Shown piece by piece: positions 10,341-21,029 of a stretch of 64,000 bases of DNA. This DNA comes from Aureispira anguillae. Lineage in GTDB: Bacteria; Bacteroidota; Bacteroidia; Chitinophagales; Saprospiraceae. A program made the position numbers and the translations under genes. Each line of letters begins with the position of its first letter. Positions within the stretch are counted from its first letter, which is position 1. The stretch lies in NCBI RefSeq assembly GCF_026000115.1, contig NZ_AP026867.1:4762001-4826000 (forward strand), given 5' to 3'. The notes beneath the pieces were generated by a model. The model saw only the letters and a program-made list of their open reading frames with translations, ran no database searches and was not told the DNA's origin.

Positions 10341-13300
10341 CAACTGGCAATACCTCTAAAACAACTAGAGCAGTATCACAATTCGCTGGGCAAGCAGGGT
10401 TACAGAGCTCATAAATAAATTGCTGTGCTCCCATAACTCCTTGCAAATTTAATTCAAATTGACCATTGTTTAAATTAATCATCTGTCCATTGCTCATAGG
10501 AGTATGAATATAAATATCCCAATTATTGGTCAAGATATCATTAGGGATCACATTAACAACAACAGTAGCATTGCTGGTGAGACTACCTAAATTATCAGGA
10601 TTCGCAATTGGATTCGCACCTCCCAAAACAATTAGCATACTGTCTGAAGCATAGTTTAGACAAGCCCCATTTGATAAAGTCCACACCAACAAAGTCGTAT
10701 CTTGCAATAAATTGGTAACAATCGTATTGTGTTGGCTTGGTGTTATAATAATTGCTGAAGAAGTTGTTGTCCACAAGCCTGTTCCTACACTCGGATTGGT
10801 CGCAGACAAGACAATGGTATCTTGATGACAAGTTATAATATCGGTTCCTGCAACAGCAGGAATTGTTGGTGCTATATCAATCGCTATTGCCACCGTATCC
10901 GTTGAATGGACACCACAATCTCCATTTTCAAATTCCCAGACAAATTGATAACGGTTCCCAGGATTCAAACCATTAATAGCGGTGGAAGGGTTACTCGCAT
11001 TTACAATTGTAACGCCTAAATTGGCTTGCGCTATAGTTTGAGTCCATCTCCCCGTACTACTTGTAGGTGTATTCCCCGAAAGCATTGCGATTGAATCTCC
11101 ACAAAGATGCTGATCTATTCCTGCATTCGCAATATCTGAACTTAGAGCCGTGACGCTAACAACAACCGAATCGGTAGAAATACTAGGACAAGTAGCATTT
11201 GATAAAGTCCAATAAAAGGTATGCGTTCCTACTGATAAATTAGCGACTAAAGTACTGGCTTGATTAGGGTTAACTAGAATGGCTCCCGAATTAGTCGTCC
11301 ACGTCCCAATTACATTAACACTAGGCGGTACAGCTGTTAGTGTTGTTGAATCTAGAGCGCATAAGCTTTGATCGGGTCCTGCTACTGCTATTGCTGTGCT
11401 ATTAGGATAAACTGTCACTACGGTAGCACTCGAACTAGTTGAACAACCGTTTATGGTTGCCATCACATAATAACTTCCCGTATCAGCTAAGGTAACATTT
11501 GTCAAGGTGTAATTTTGTCCCTGCCCAACACTAGTATTGGATGGAAGCTTAAACCATTCATACGTTGCCCCAACAATAGCGGAAGCCATCAATAAAATAC
11601 TGTCTCCTGTACAAGCAGGGCTATTGTTAATCACAATAGGTGTATTAGGAATTGGATTCACAACTACCTGTACATTTCCAGAGGACGATTGGCAAGCATT
11701 ACTATCTATTATAGATAGAGAATAGGTTCCTGAATCTAAAATGGAAGCGGCAAATGCAGTAGGGTTTTGCAAGTTTGAGGTAAAACCATTGGGTCCTGTC
11801 CAATGATAAGCATTTGCAACCGTTGATGTCGTTAATGCTAATGAATCTCCCTCACACAATATAATATTAGTAGGCAACACTGGTGTTAAAGGCACTGGAT
11901 GGACAACCACCCTCGTTGAGTCATAGGCTATACAGCCTGTCACCGTATCCATTACTTGGGCATAAAAAGTTGTTGTAGTGCTAATATAAGGTAGAATAGG
12001 ATTTAGACCTGTTGCAACAGCATTACTCATTGAAGCATCCGTGTACCAAGTAACAAAAGGGCTTGTGCCTGAAGTTGAAGAGGCTCCAATTGAAAGTTCT
12101 ACCGTATCTCCCAAACAGATGGGGCCAGTATTAGAAATGGCATTAATGGCTGGTGCAGCATCAATTGTCACAGCAATTGTATTCGAAGTTGCCCGACAGC
12201 CTGTTAGGGTATCTATACAGATCATGTACCAGTTATTGGTTCCATAATTTGAATCGGATGGAGGAATGAAGGTCGTACTGCCTATTGTCCATAAATGATT
12301 CACTCCACCAGGGCTACCCAAAGTAGCAGGGTTATTACCATAAGGCCCAATCCATTGAGCTTGGCCGCATTGCCCGCTAGAACTCAATCGTAAGGTATCT
12401 CCATCACAAAGAGGACTATTGCTGACAATCACTGGGCTTACAGGCAAAGGGTTAATACTAAGATGGAATGAAGCTGTTGCTGACAAGCAATTATTCGTAT
12501 CCCGAACCATCAAACTATAGGTTCCTGAATCTAAAACGGTAGCGCTTGTTGTTACAGTCGAAGATTGGAGGCTGTCCGAAAAACCATTGCTGCTAGTCCA
12601 ATAATAAGTACTAGCAAGGGTTGGCGTTGTTAAAATAATATGGTCTCCCTCACAATATTGGGTATCTGTTGGTACAATCGGCGCATTACCCAATGGTAAT
12701 ACGGTCACAGGACTAGGTATGGGAGCTGAGGTACAGCCCCCTCCGTTTGTAATCACTAAATAAAAAGTTGTATCACTGATAATCCCACCAATGGTTGGAT
12801 TTTGTCCAGTTCCTGAAATATTGGTCAATAGAGAATCTGCATACCAAGTATAACTGGCTAATGCTCCTGCGGTAGGCGTATTCAAAAGCACATCTCCCCC
12901 TATACAAACAGGACCGTTATTAAAAGTTGCCTGTGTATCAGGAGTGGTATAGATTATTACAACACTAGGATTCGATTCGCTCCAACAACCTGTTGTTGTA
13001 TCCATACACTGCAATCTCCACAAACCACCTGAATAGTTTGAATCGCTAGAAGCGATGGCTACATTCGCACCAGCAACCACTCCATTAGGTCCTACCCACT
13101 GCATAGAATCACAATGGCTGGCAGTACTATCTGAATTTAAAAACAAAGAATCGCCTGCACACAAATAAACAAATCCGCCGATGGTAGGTGGTGTGGGCAA
13201 ACTATCAACCGTTACTTGAAGCGTAGCAGGAGCAGAATTGCAACCATTTATCGACTGAGTAGATAAGCTATATGTTCCTGTATGAACAGAAGTAGCATTA

Positions 13301-16300
13301 AAGATAGTAGGATTCGCCCGATTCGAACTATAATTATTGGGACCTGTCCAATGATACCCCGCTGCTAGCGTTCCTGTCGATAAACGAATGGCATCGCCTT
13401 CGCAAATTTGTATATCTGCTCCTACCAAAGGAGCTATAACCATTGGATGCACCAACACCTGTGTTGAAGCGATAGTAGACGAACAACCATTGGTGTCAAC
13501 AGCCGTTACATAAAAAGTGCTATCGCTTAAAATGCTATCAACCCAAATGCTTCTGCTTGTTCCAATCGTATCGGTTAACAAAGAATCTGAGTACCAAAAA
13601 TAGTTGGCTCCTGCAACAATACTTGCTGTTAATTGAACACTGTCACCAATACATATTGGTCCATTATTAATGGTATTAATGGTTGGTAGGGTTTGAATGG
13701 TACTCGTAATAATGTTAGATCCTGTTTGACAAGTTGTTGTGGTATCCACACAGAATAGCTGCCAGTTTCCACTAAGATAATGCAAGCTATCTGCTGGAAT
13801 CGTCGCATTCATTCCAGTTATCGTACTATTTCCTGGTCCTATCCAATAAGCAGCGTCACAAGTTCCTGTTGTAGTAGCGTTTAGATATAAGGTATCTCCA
13901 TTACAAATGGGACTAAGGCTCGTGGCTATTGGTGCTAAAGGGGAAGCATGAACAGCAATGTGAAGCACAGTACTAGGAGAAGTACAACCGTTAACTCCTT
14001 CAATTGTCAATTGGTACAAGCCTGAATCGGCTGGACTAAGTGGACCAATTGTTGGGTTTTGTTGATAAGAGAAAACGCCATTGGGTCCTGTCCATGTATA
14101 TCCCGAAGCAGCATTCGTAGTCAATGATAATAAATCCCCTACACAGTTATTGGTATCGGCAACAATTGGAGGACTAGACAAAGGCGGATGAACAGATACA
14201 AAATTAGTATCCATAAAATAACCACATCCTGCATTCGTACGAATGACCAATCCAAAAAAGGTATCGCTAACAATATTAGGAATGCTAATCGTTTGTCCAT
14301 AGCCTATAATTGTAGTATCGCTTCGATACCAAACATAAGTCCTAGCTCCCGAAATTTGAGTCGTAGCCAAGGTAACACTATCCCCTATACATACAGGTCC
14401 TGTATTTAGTATGATTCCAGGGTTGGGTATTGTATCTATGGTAATAATTGTATCGGCTATGGATTCACAACCTGTTATGGTATTGGTATAGATCAATCTC
14501 CACAATCCTGCTTTATAATGAATGCTACTGTTTAAGATGTGGATGATCGAATCGTTTAAAATAGTATTAATAGGCGTTGTCCATTGCGAGATAATGTTAG
14601 GCGAACCTGGACTGCATCCCAAGGTCATGGTATCGCCTTGGCAGATGGTATCATCTGCAAAAATAATTGGTAAAGGCGGAGGAAGATTAACACTTACTTT
14701 TATAAAAGCACTAGGAGCAACACAGCCATTTGTGTCAATTAAGGTTAGTGTATAAATTCCTGTATCGGCTAAGGTTGCCGCTGGAATAATTGGATTTTGA
14801 AGCGTTGCATTAAAGCCATTAGGATGTGTCCACCAATAAGCATCTGCGGGGGTACTACTTGTTAAGGCAATAGGTTCGCCTGCACAAACAGTAATATCTG
14901 CCCCTACAATTGGTATGGGGGGAACAGGCAAAGACAATGCGGTATCAGATGCAATAGGAGCGGTACAAGCATTTACTGTCTGCTGTAAAAAAACAACGGA
15001 ATCACTCGTTATATTATGAATAATTAATGTATCTCCAGCCCCTATAGAGTCCGTTAGTAAGGCATCAGAATACCAAATATTCGTAGCCCCCAAAACAGGT
15101 AACGTAGTAAATACAGCACTGTCCCCATAACAAATTGGATTGTTATTATCAATAATTGGCAAACTTGGGGCTGGCACTAAATTGACAAAAACGGCATTAG
15201 AAGAATCAAAACATCCAGAGGTTGTATCGTAGCACAACAAAGTCCAAGTGGTATTCGTGTATCCACTATCCAATGTATTTAGCGTCAATTGATTTCCTGC
15301 ATTAGCAATTGTACGAACAGGACTAAGCCATGCCATACTATCACAATTACTGCTAGAAGTTAAAACAATAGGACTGCCATAACATATATTTCCACCTCCA
15401 ACAATAGTTGGCTTAGTTGGCAAAGCATTTACCCTTACATAAACAGAGTCACTTGGCGATGCACAGCCATTCGAATCTATCACTACTACAGTATAAAAAC
15501 CTGCTTGATTCACAGTAGCAGTTGAAATCGTTGGAAATTTATCAATAGAAACAAAGCCATTGGGGCCTGTCCAAGAATAATCATATCCAACCATAGGGTA
15601 CCCCAATTCTAACAGCATAAAACTGCCTCCCTCACACAAAACAGAATCAACTGTTGTTGCATTGGGAACGATTGGTGGAGTACTTAAGAAAATGGTTGTT
15701 GAGCCAATAGAACTGCACCCCAAGGCATCCGTAACCTGTACATAAAAGGTAGAATCAGTAATAATATTATCCACTACAATAGTAGTTCCTGTGCCTATTG
15801 TGTCTATCATTAAAGAATCCGTAGACCAAAGGTAAGTAGATGGATTTGTTTGTTGAGGAATTGATAACGTAGCACTTCCATTAAAACAAACAGGGCCACT
15901 ATTCGTTGGAGTGATGCCTATGGGTAATGGATTGACGCTTACTTGAAAAGCATCTGAATAAGGAGAAACACAACCTGTTGTCCGATCAAAACACCTTACC
16001 TGCCAATGCTCTAAAGTATCATAGCCTACCATTCCTGGACCTATTGTAAGATAAGGGCTTCCAACTACCGAAACAAGGGCTGAAAAAGCGAGGTTGTTCC
16101 AAACAAGACTATCGCATGTTGGTCCCTCCAAACGAATGCTGTCTCCTTGACACAATACACTCGTTCCTGTAATCACTGGTTTTTGTGGCAATGACTGAAC
16201 CAATATAAAAATAGAAGTATCCAAAGATACGCAACCATTAACATCTACAGCATTTAGAAAATAAGTTCCTGTATGAATGGTATCTATAGGTGAAATAAAT

Positions 16301-19300
16301 GGTGCGATACCTGTGTCCACATATCCATTGGGTCCCGTCCAATTGTAAGTAAAACTTAAATTAGTGGGCGGATTGATACCAAATTGGATAAAACTTGAAC
16401 TACACAGCGTATCCTCTTGTGCCATGATATTCGGTGGATTGGTTTTGGGGATAACGCTAACATGGGTGGTATCAAAATTGCTACAACCGTTTACCGTAAC
16501 TACTCCATAAAATATCGTATCGTTATTCAATCCAGCAATCGTAACAGTGGGAACAGTATCAATAAGCGTGCTGTCCAATGCATACCACTGATAAGAAGCT
16601 CCTGCAACTAAGGACATGCTCAAATCGACATCTCCTCCTTCACAAATAGGGCTAGTGTTCGCCAAAATAGGCAAGGCAGGAATAGATTTAATGGTTATGG
16701 TTAGTGGATTAGATCTACTGGCGCAGCCTGTAACGGTATCCATACACAGAACCGTCCAATTGCCGTTTTGATAATCAGGGTGCAAGCTGTCTATCACAAT
16801 ACTATCCCCTGCCAAAAACAACACGCCTGTTGGTCCTTCCCACTCTAATTTTCCACAAGTGGTATTGGATGAAATAAATAGGCTGTCACCAGCACAAATA
16901 GCAGTACTTTGAGCAGTAATAATTGGTGCCAAAGGTAATGCATGTACGATTACCTGTACTGCCGTATCCTCAGAGGAACAAAGGTTAGCATCTTTGATGC
17001 TTAATGTATATTTTCCACTATCTGCAAGTGTTGCAGGATAAATAAAAGGATTCTGTTGGTTGGAATAAAAGCCATTAGGTCCTGTCCATGTATAAGCGGT
17101 CTGAGGAGCTGTCATAAACCGTATACTATCCAACTCACAAACTTCTATGCTATTGGGTAGCGCAGGAGTTGGAGGCTGAGGATAAACCAAAACATGGGTC
17201 GTATCCGAATTGGTACAGCCATTGATTTCAATAGACAAAAGAAATAGGCTGTCTGTTGTAATATTAGGAATAGTAACCAAAGCACCAGCATTAATATAAA
17301 GCGTTGAATCAGCCGTATACCATTTATAAGTTGCTCCTCCAATCATTGGAGTCGATAATGTAACACTTTCACCAATACATACAGGGCTATTATTATTAAT
17401 TGTTGGGCGGTTAGGAATTCTTCGTATTCTTGCAGTGTGGCTAAGAGAAACTAAGGATTGGCAATTGGTGGTTGTATTGATACACTGTGCCCTCCAAATC
17501 CCCCCATCTATGTAATTGGGATCTCCAGGTAGAATAATAATGGTATCTATGTCTACAAAAGTTGCCCCAAATGGGTCCACCCATTCTATGCTATCACAAG
17601 CCCCCAAAGCAACTAGCATTAGGGATTCTCCTTCACAAATTGGAGGTCCAACAAGAGTAGGTGGCGTAGGCTGCGGTTGAACGGTAATAAAAACAGAGGT
17701 GTCTGGAACAGGGCATCCATTGGTGTCAACTATAGATAAAAGATAGGCTCCTGTATTTAATGCGATTACAGCTATATTTTGTGCATTAATAATACCACCA
17801 CTAGGAACGGTCCAAAAATAATCATCTGCTGGGCTGGTTGTTCCTAAGAAAATGGTATCTCCCTCACAAACATCAAAATCAGGACTAATATTGGGTTGAG
17901 CAGATGGTGGGTGTACCTCCACTAATGTTTGTCCGACAGAAAAACAATTGGCTCGCTGTGTTGCCACATAAAAAATAGAATCTGTGGTGATGTTAGGAAT
18001 AATCACACTAGGTCCTACTCCTCCAACAATTGGAATGGTTAGTAATGAATCTGCATACCACTGATAACTAGCTCCCCCCAATAGCGCTGCTCCTACTCGT
18101 ACACTGTCTCCTATACAAATGGGACCATTATTAAAGGTAGATACAATTGGAGGCACTGGATTGATTTGCACATTCACAACATTAGAACTATCTATACAAC
18201 CTGTTAGCGTATCCACACATAAGAAGATCCAATCTCCAGCAAGATAGTTGGAGGTAGCAGCAGCAATACTTAAAGTGTCTGTAGTCTGTATAATAATTGC
18301 TCCATTTGGTGCTATCCAATGGCTTTCATCACAGCCCCCGATATGGAATAATTGCAAGGTTTCCCCTTCACAAATAGGGCTATTAGAGACTGCCGTTGGA
18401 GCAATCGGTTTAGGATGAATGGTAACGTGAACAGAGGTGTCCAATGATCGGCAACCATTGGTATCAACAATTGCTAAATTATAAATTCCTGAATCAGCCA
18501 AAATACTTGGATCAATAGAAAAATCTGGTTGATTGGGTAACACTCGTGTTGCATGCGTCCATAAAAACGAATCGACACTTGTTGAGTTGGTATACAAATA
18601 AATTTCATCTCCTTCACAAATGGTTAAATCAGGTGAAATATCAGGAGTTGCTGCTGGTGGAAGCACCTGTACAGAAATAGCTTCTATGGTAGATCGACAA
18701 CCATTGGGGGTTCTATATTGTACATAAAAAGTAGTGTCTGTGGTTACTCCTACGATGGATATTGTTGGTCCTGAATTCACAAAAAAGGTTCCTCCAGGAT
18801 TAGAATACCAATTGGCATTAGCGGTAAGCACTAATGGCGCTGAAAGTTTTAGGGTATCTCCTATGCAAATAGGCCCATTGCTGGTTGGTACAGGTGGTGG
18901 AGGGGTAGGGTCTACCACAACAAATTCAGGATCTGAGGTAGTTATACAACCTGCTACCGTATCAATACATTGCAACACCCACATCCCTGTTCTATAATTG
19001 GCATCTCCTGGGTACACCTCTACAAAACTAGGCGTACCAGGTTGAGGTCCCATGGGCCCTATCCAAGAGAAGCTATCACAAGAAACCCATAATAGTTCAT
19101 CAATCCTAAAAGCATTTCCAGAACAAGTTGTACCTGGACCAGCAATAAAAGGAGCTGAAGGCATAGCATGAACATCTACATAAATAGAATCATATCCAGA
19201 ATAACATCCTGTAATCGTATCTTCTATCTGTAAATAATAATATCCTTCATGAATCGAAGTTGCTCCATAAATACTAGGATTTTGTAAATTAGAAAGAAAA

Positions 19301-20838
19301 CCATTGGGACCATTCCAATGGTAGCGTATAGGTCCTAACGAAGCAGAAAAAAGATGAATATCCCCCCCATGACAAAGATGTGTTGTCGTGGTTTGAGTAT
19401 CAATAAGAGCCATAGGCAAAGCAAGGACATTAACAACAACTTGATCCGTGGAAGTAGTCCCATCTGAATTGGTCGCTAATACTTGATAAGTCGTTGTTGT
19501 TGGGGGCGAAGCTTTGGGATTTTTAAGGGTAGCATCTGACAAGCCTATTGCTGGTGTCCATTGGTAAGTAACTGCTCCAGAAGTTACATCCAGTTGGGCT
19601 GAATCGCCTAAACAAATCGTTAGGTCTGGTCCTGCATCAACCACGCCACTACTTGCAGCAGGAAGAACACGAACCGTATAAGTGGTTACAGCTTTCCCCA
19701 AACGAGGACAATTCCCATCTTCAATTTCTAAGGTAAAAAGATGTTCGCCTAAGTCCGCAGCAGTTGGCACCCAATTAAAAACGCCTCGAATTGCATGGGG
19801 GCCTATAGTAGGATCGGGCTGCTGGGCAAAAGTGGCTCCAGCAATAGAATTCTCATAGGTCAAATCTAGAATCGTTGCATTGTTATTGTTTAGATCATTG
19901 GCAATCACATAAAAGCTCAAAGGCTTATTTTCCAATGCATTAATTTGATACTTTGTAGATCCATTTATTCCTGTAATAGTTGGCAGTGTATTGGTACAGG
20001 TTCCCATTTTGAGCTGAACATCACGCACAATAGAACCTATTTTAACTCCCCCTCTATATTCATCTACTTGCACACAAGTAAGCACATTGTTGTTAGCACC
20101 ATTAGCATTGAATGTAATAGCACCAGTTTGGGGATCAATGGATAAGTTGGGTAGATTGGATGAAAAAGGATTTACTCCAGAATAAGTTCCGCTGTAATCA
20201 ACACTAAGTCCTACTGATTTTTGGCAATCGACCAAGGCATAAACCAAAGAATCGCCATCTGCATCGATCGCTCTATTATTATAGGTTACTACCTGATTGA
20301 GACAAGTAAAAAATAGCGGTTCATACAAAAATTCAGGTGCGCTATTGTTGGTTCCTATCATAGCATCTAGGCTTGCTTCTATATGTATGCCCTGCATAGC
20401 GGGAAGCGTTAAGGTGTTAATTCCTGCTTGTCGATGAAAGTAATCCCAAGAAAAAACAACATCACTACAGGTATTAGTGATGGTAGCTAGGCCTTTGTAT
20501 TGGTAGTGTTCAATACCTAAGAAATTTCCTCCATTGCACGTATTGGCAGAATCTAAACAAATTGGCGAAATATCACTTGGAAAACCACTTTGAAGGTTGA
20601 CCAACATGGTTCCTGAACTAATACCACAACTGGGAGCTGTTATATTGATCGTTTGATTAGCTCCTAGCGGTAATTTCGAACAATCGGCATAGACATCAAG
20701 CACAACCTCATAAGTATTGGTTGTAAGATATTGATAACTAAGCTCTGCTCCTTTCACAGATTGTCCCTGTATTGCCTGTTGACAAAAAACTACAATAAAG
20801 CCAATAAATATAATTAAGTGTAAAATTTTTGAATTCAT
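10078..20838 (-). CDS. Giant Ig-repeat adhesin with gliding-motility/T9SS C-terminal domain
   Basis: The protein has 3586 residues. The N-terminus carries a signal peptide (about 1-25) and a module shared with the adhesin at 1-6326. Two Ig-like domains lie at about 400-563. From about 564 to 3070 there are thirty Ig/PKD-like domains of about 83 residues arranged as ten c-a-b triads. An extra Ig domain and three AGxD-type domains follow (about 3070-3410), then a spacer. The last 80-85 residues are the gliding-motility-associated C-terminal domain (IPNIFTPNGDGVNDVFEIP, LNVFNRWGDLVYE, LPDGTYFYII), a T9SS sorting signal. It should be exported through T9SS and held at the cell surface. The porP/sprF-like gene follows 52 bp downstream. 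The ATG at 20838 precedes a good signal peptide. Binding target is unknown. Confidence 0.92.
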   Translation of the reverse strand: MNSKILHLIIFIGFIVVFCQQAIQGQSVKGAELSYQYLTTNTYEVVLDVYADCSKLPLGANQTINITAPSCGISSGTMLVNLQSGFPSDISPICLDSANTCNGGNFLGIEHYQYKGLATITNTCSDVVFSWDYFHRQAGINTLTLPAMQGIHIEASLDAMIGTNNSAPEFLYEPLFFTCLNQVVTYNNRAIDADGDSLVYALVDCQKSVGLSVDYSGTYSGVNPFSSNLPNLSIDPQTGAITFNANGANNNVLTCVQVDEYRGGVKIGSIVRDVQLKMGTCTNTLPTITGINGSTKYQINALENKPLSFYVIANDLNNNNATILDLTYENSIAGATFAQQPDPTIGPHAIRGVFNWVPTAADLGEHLFTLEIEDGNCPRLGKAVTTYTVRVLPAASSGVVDAGPDLTICLGDSAQLDVTSGAVTYQWTPAIGLSDATLKNPKASPPTTTTYQVLATNSDGTTSTDQVVVNVLALPMALIDTQTTTTHLCHGGDIHLFSASLGPIRYHWNGPNGFLSNLQNPSIYGATSIHEGYYYLQIEDTITGCYSGYDSIYVDVHAMPSAPFIAGPGTTCSGNAFRIDELLWVSCDSFSWIGPMGPQPGTPSFVEVYPGDANYRTGMWVLQCIDTVAGCITTSDPEFVVVDPTPPPPVPTSNGPICIGDTLKLSAPLVLTANANWYSNPGGTFFVNSGPTISIVGVTTDTTFYVQYRTPNGCRSTIEAISVQVLPPAATPDISPDLTICEGDEIYLYTNSTSVDSFLWTHATRVLPNQPDFSIDPSILADSGIYNLAIVDTNGCRSLDTSVHVTIHPKPIAPTAVSNSPICEGETLQLFHIGGCDESHWIAPNGAIIIQTTDTLSIAAATSNYLAGDWIFLCVDTLTGCIDSSNVVNVQINPVPPIVSTFNNGPICIGDSVRVGAALLGGASYQWYADSLLTIPIVGGVGPSVIIPNITTDSIFYVATQRANCFSVGQTLVEVHPPSAQPNISPDFDVCEGDTIFLGTTSPADDYFWTVPSGGIINAQNIAVIALNTGAYLLSIVDTNGCPVPDTSVFITVQPQPTPPTLVGPPICEGESLMLVALGACDSIEWVDPFGATFVDIDTIIILPGDPNYIDGGIWRAQCINTTTNCQSLVSLSHTARIRRIPNRPTINNNSPVCIGESVTLSTPMIGGATYKWYTADSTLYINAGALVTIPNITTDSLFLLSIEINGCTNSDTTHVLVYPQPPTPALPNSIEVCELDSIRFMTAPQTAYTWTGPNGFYSNQQNPFIYPATLADSGKYTLSIKDANLCSSEDTAVQVIVHALPLAPIITAQSTAICAGDSLFISSNTTCGKLEWEGPTGVLFLAGDSIVIDSLHPDYQNGNWTVLCMDTVTGCASRSNPLTITIKSIPALPILANTSPICEGGDVDLSMSLVAGASYQWYALDSTLIDTVPTVTIAGLNNDTIFYGVVTVNGCSNFDTTHVSVIPKTNPPNIMAQEDTLCSSSFIQFGINPPTNLSFTYNWTGPNGYVDTGIAPFISPIDTIHTGTYFLNAVDVNGCVSLDTSIFILVQSLPQKPVITGTSVLCQGDSIRLEGPTCDSLVWNNLAFSALVSVVGSPYLTIGPGMVGYDTLEHWQVRCFDRTTGCVSPYSDAFQVSVNPLPIGITPTNSGPVCFNGSATLSIPQQTNPSTYLWSTDSLMIDTIGTGTTIVVDNIITDSTFYVQVTDALGCSSIGSTTIFLSTPPIVPNATTVDSVLCEGGSFMLLELGYPMVGYDYSWTGPNGFVSIDKFPTISTATVNQAGFYTVVVIDSNGCASPSDSVYVRVNALPTKPTIVGGGNICYGSPIVLTSSSNCDSMAWLSPVRTIANAGNQLTLNTLDSGYTNTTWTLLCYDTTSGCFDSSNAVFVNLVPAPSLPIIDNNNPICYGDSAVFTTLPVLGATNIWYSDALLTDSIGAGDTLIIHNITSDSVVFLQQTVNACTAPIASDTALSLPVPPIPIVGADITVCAGEPIALTSSTPADAYWWTHPNGFNATLQNPIIPAATLADTGIYTLTLIDTNGCVAPSAFIKVSVNLPPPLPIIFADDTICQGDTMTLGCSPGSPNIISQWTTPINTILNDSIIHILNSSIHYKAGLWRLIYTNTITGCESIADTIITIDTIPNPGIILNTGPVCIGDSVTLATTQISGARTYVWYRSDTTIIGYGQTISIPNIVSDTFFGLVIRTNAGCGYFMDTNFVSVHPPLSSPPIVADTNNCVGDLLSLTTNAASGYTWTGPNGVFSYQQNPTIGPLSPADSGLYQLTIEGVNGCTSPSTVLHIAVHASPLAPIATSLSPICNGDTLYLNATTTGTCDAAYWIGPGNSTITGMNATIPADSLHYLSGNWQLFCVDTTTTCQTGSNIITSTIQTLPTINTINNGPICIGDSVQLTASIVAGANYFWYSDSLLTDTIGTSRSIWVDSILSDSTFYVTAVDTNGCSSTIASTQVLVHPMVIAPLVGADIQICEGDAIRLSTGTLAAGYHWTGPNNYSSNRANPTIFNATSVHTGTYSLSTQSINGCNSAPATLQVTVDSLPTPPTIGGFVYLCAGDSLFLNSDSTASHCDSMQWVGPNGVVAGANVAIASSDSNYSGGLWRLQCMDTTTGCWSESNPSVVIIYTTPDTQATFNNGPVCIGGDVLLNTPTAGALASYTWYADSLLTNISGTGQNPTIGGIISDTTFYLVITNGGGCTSAPIPSPVTVLPLGNAPIVPTDTQYCEGDHIILTTPTLASTYYWTSSNGFSDSLQSSTVTTSATVLDSGTYSLMVRDTNNCLSATASFHLSINPLPVSPVIVSNSPLCDGDTLRLSSSGQCGQAQWIGPYGNNPATLGSPGGVNHLWTIGSTTFIPPSDSNYGTNNWYMICIDTLTGCRATSNTIAVTIDAAPAINAISNTGPICLGDTVELSIGASSTSGTSPFVTWYTDASMSNAVATGLNPILPYISTTTTFYAQVMDTVTGCIAYDSTRVVVHPVPLTPVLPTNIILCEGDSLALTTSTVANAYHWTGPNGFTSNLQNPTAFAASILDSGTYSLSIIDSNACQSSSGNVQVVVNPIPNTPIVINNSPACTGDSILLMASAIVGATYEWFKLPSNTSVGQGQNYTLTNVTLADTGSYYVMATINGCSTSSSATVVTVYPNSTAIAVAGPDQSLCALDSTTLTAVPPSVNVIGTWTTNSGAILVNPNQASTLVANLSVGTHTFYWTLSNATCPSISTDSVVVSVTALSSDIANAGIDQHLCGDSIAMLSGNTPTSSTGRWTQTIAQANLGVTIVNASNPSTAINGLNPGNRYQFVWEFENGDCGVHSTDTVAIAIDIAPTIPAVAGTDIITCHQDTIVLSATNPSVGTGLWTTTSSAIIITPSQHNTIVTNLLQDTTLLVWTLSNGACLNYASDSMLIVLGGANPIANPDNLGSLTSNATVVVNVIPNDILTNNWDIYIHTPMSNGQMINLNNGQFELNLQGVMGAQQFIYELCNPACPANCDTALVVLEVLPVGDCDIPNIFTPNGDGVNDVFEIPCLEGNQAAWLNVFNRWGDLVYETDNYQNQWDGTHLGKALPDGTYFYIIKIENGRQLQGSVEIRR
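11628..19149 (-). repeat. Ten-fold higher-order repeat (c-a-b Ig triads) within the adhesin
   Basis: Boundaries are approximate. Type c modules have ICxGDxLxL, then CDSxxW, then GxWxLxCxDTxTGC. Type a modules have GPICIGDSVxL, WYxxDS, then ITTDSxFY. Type b modules have CEGDxIxL, then WTGPNGF, QNPxI and DSGxYxLxIxDxNGC. They occur strictly as c-a-b ten times, at about 250 residues or 750 bp per triad. The copies are diverged at DNA level, so recent slippage is unlikely. Confidence 0.85.
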
Positions 20839-21029
20839 ATACTACAAGCTATTTGGGGCAAATAATTACGAAATACTTTGACCAATTAAGTGCTCTATTA
20901 AAGTGCTATTTTGCTTATCTATGGTGTTGAATATTGAGACTCTAGGTAGTGGGGTAGTGTCTAAAGGCTAGTGGGTAAACATTTTTCTTTACCAAAAAAC
21001 GAACATAACGAACATTTTATAACCTCCTA

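Noticed and set aside
11628-19149. Regularly spaced similar DNA motifs that could suggest a CRISPR array
   Set aside because: Spacing is about 250 bp or more, copies are diverged, and all lie in one open frame encoding Ig-like modules. There are no short identical repeats with unique spacers and no cas genes.
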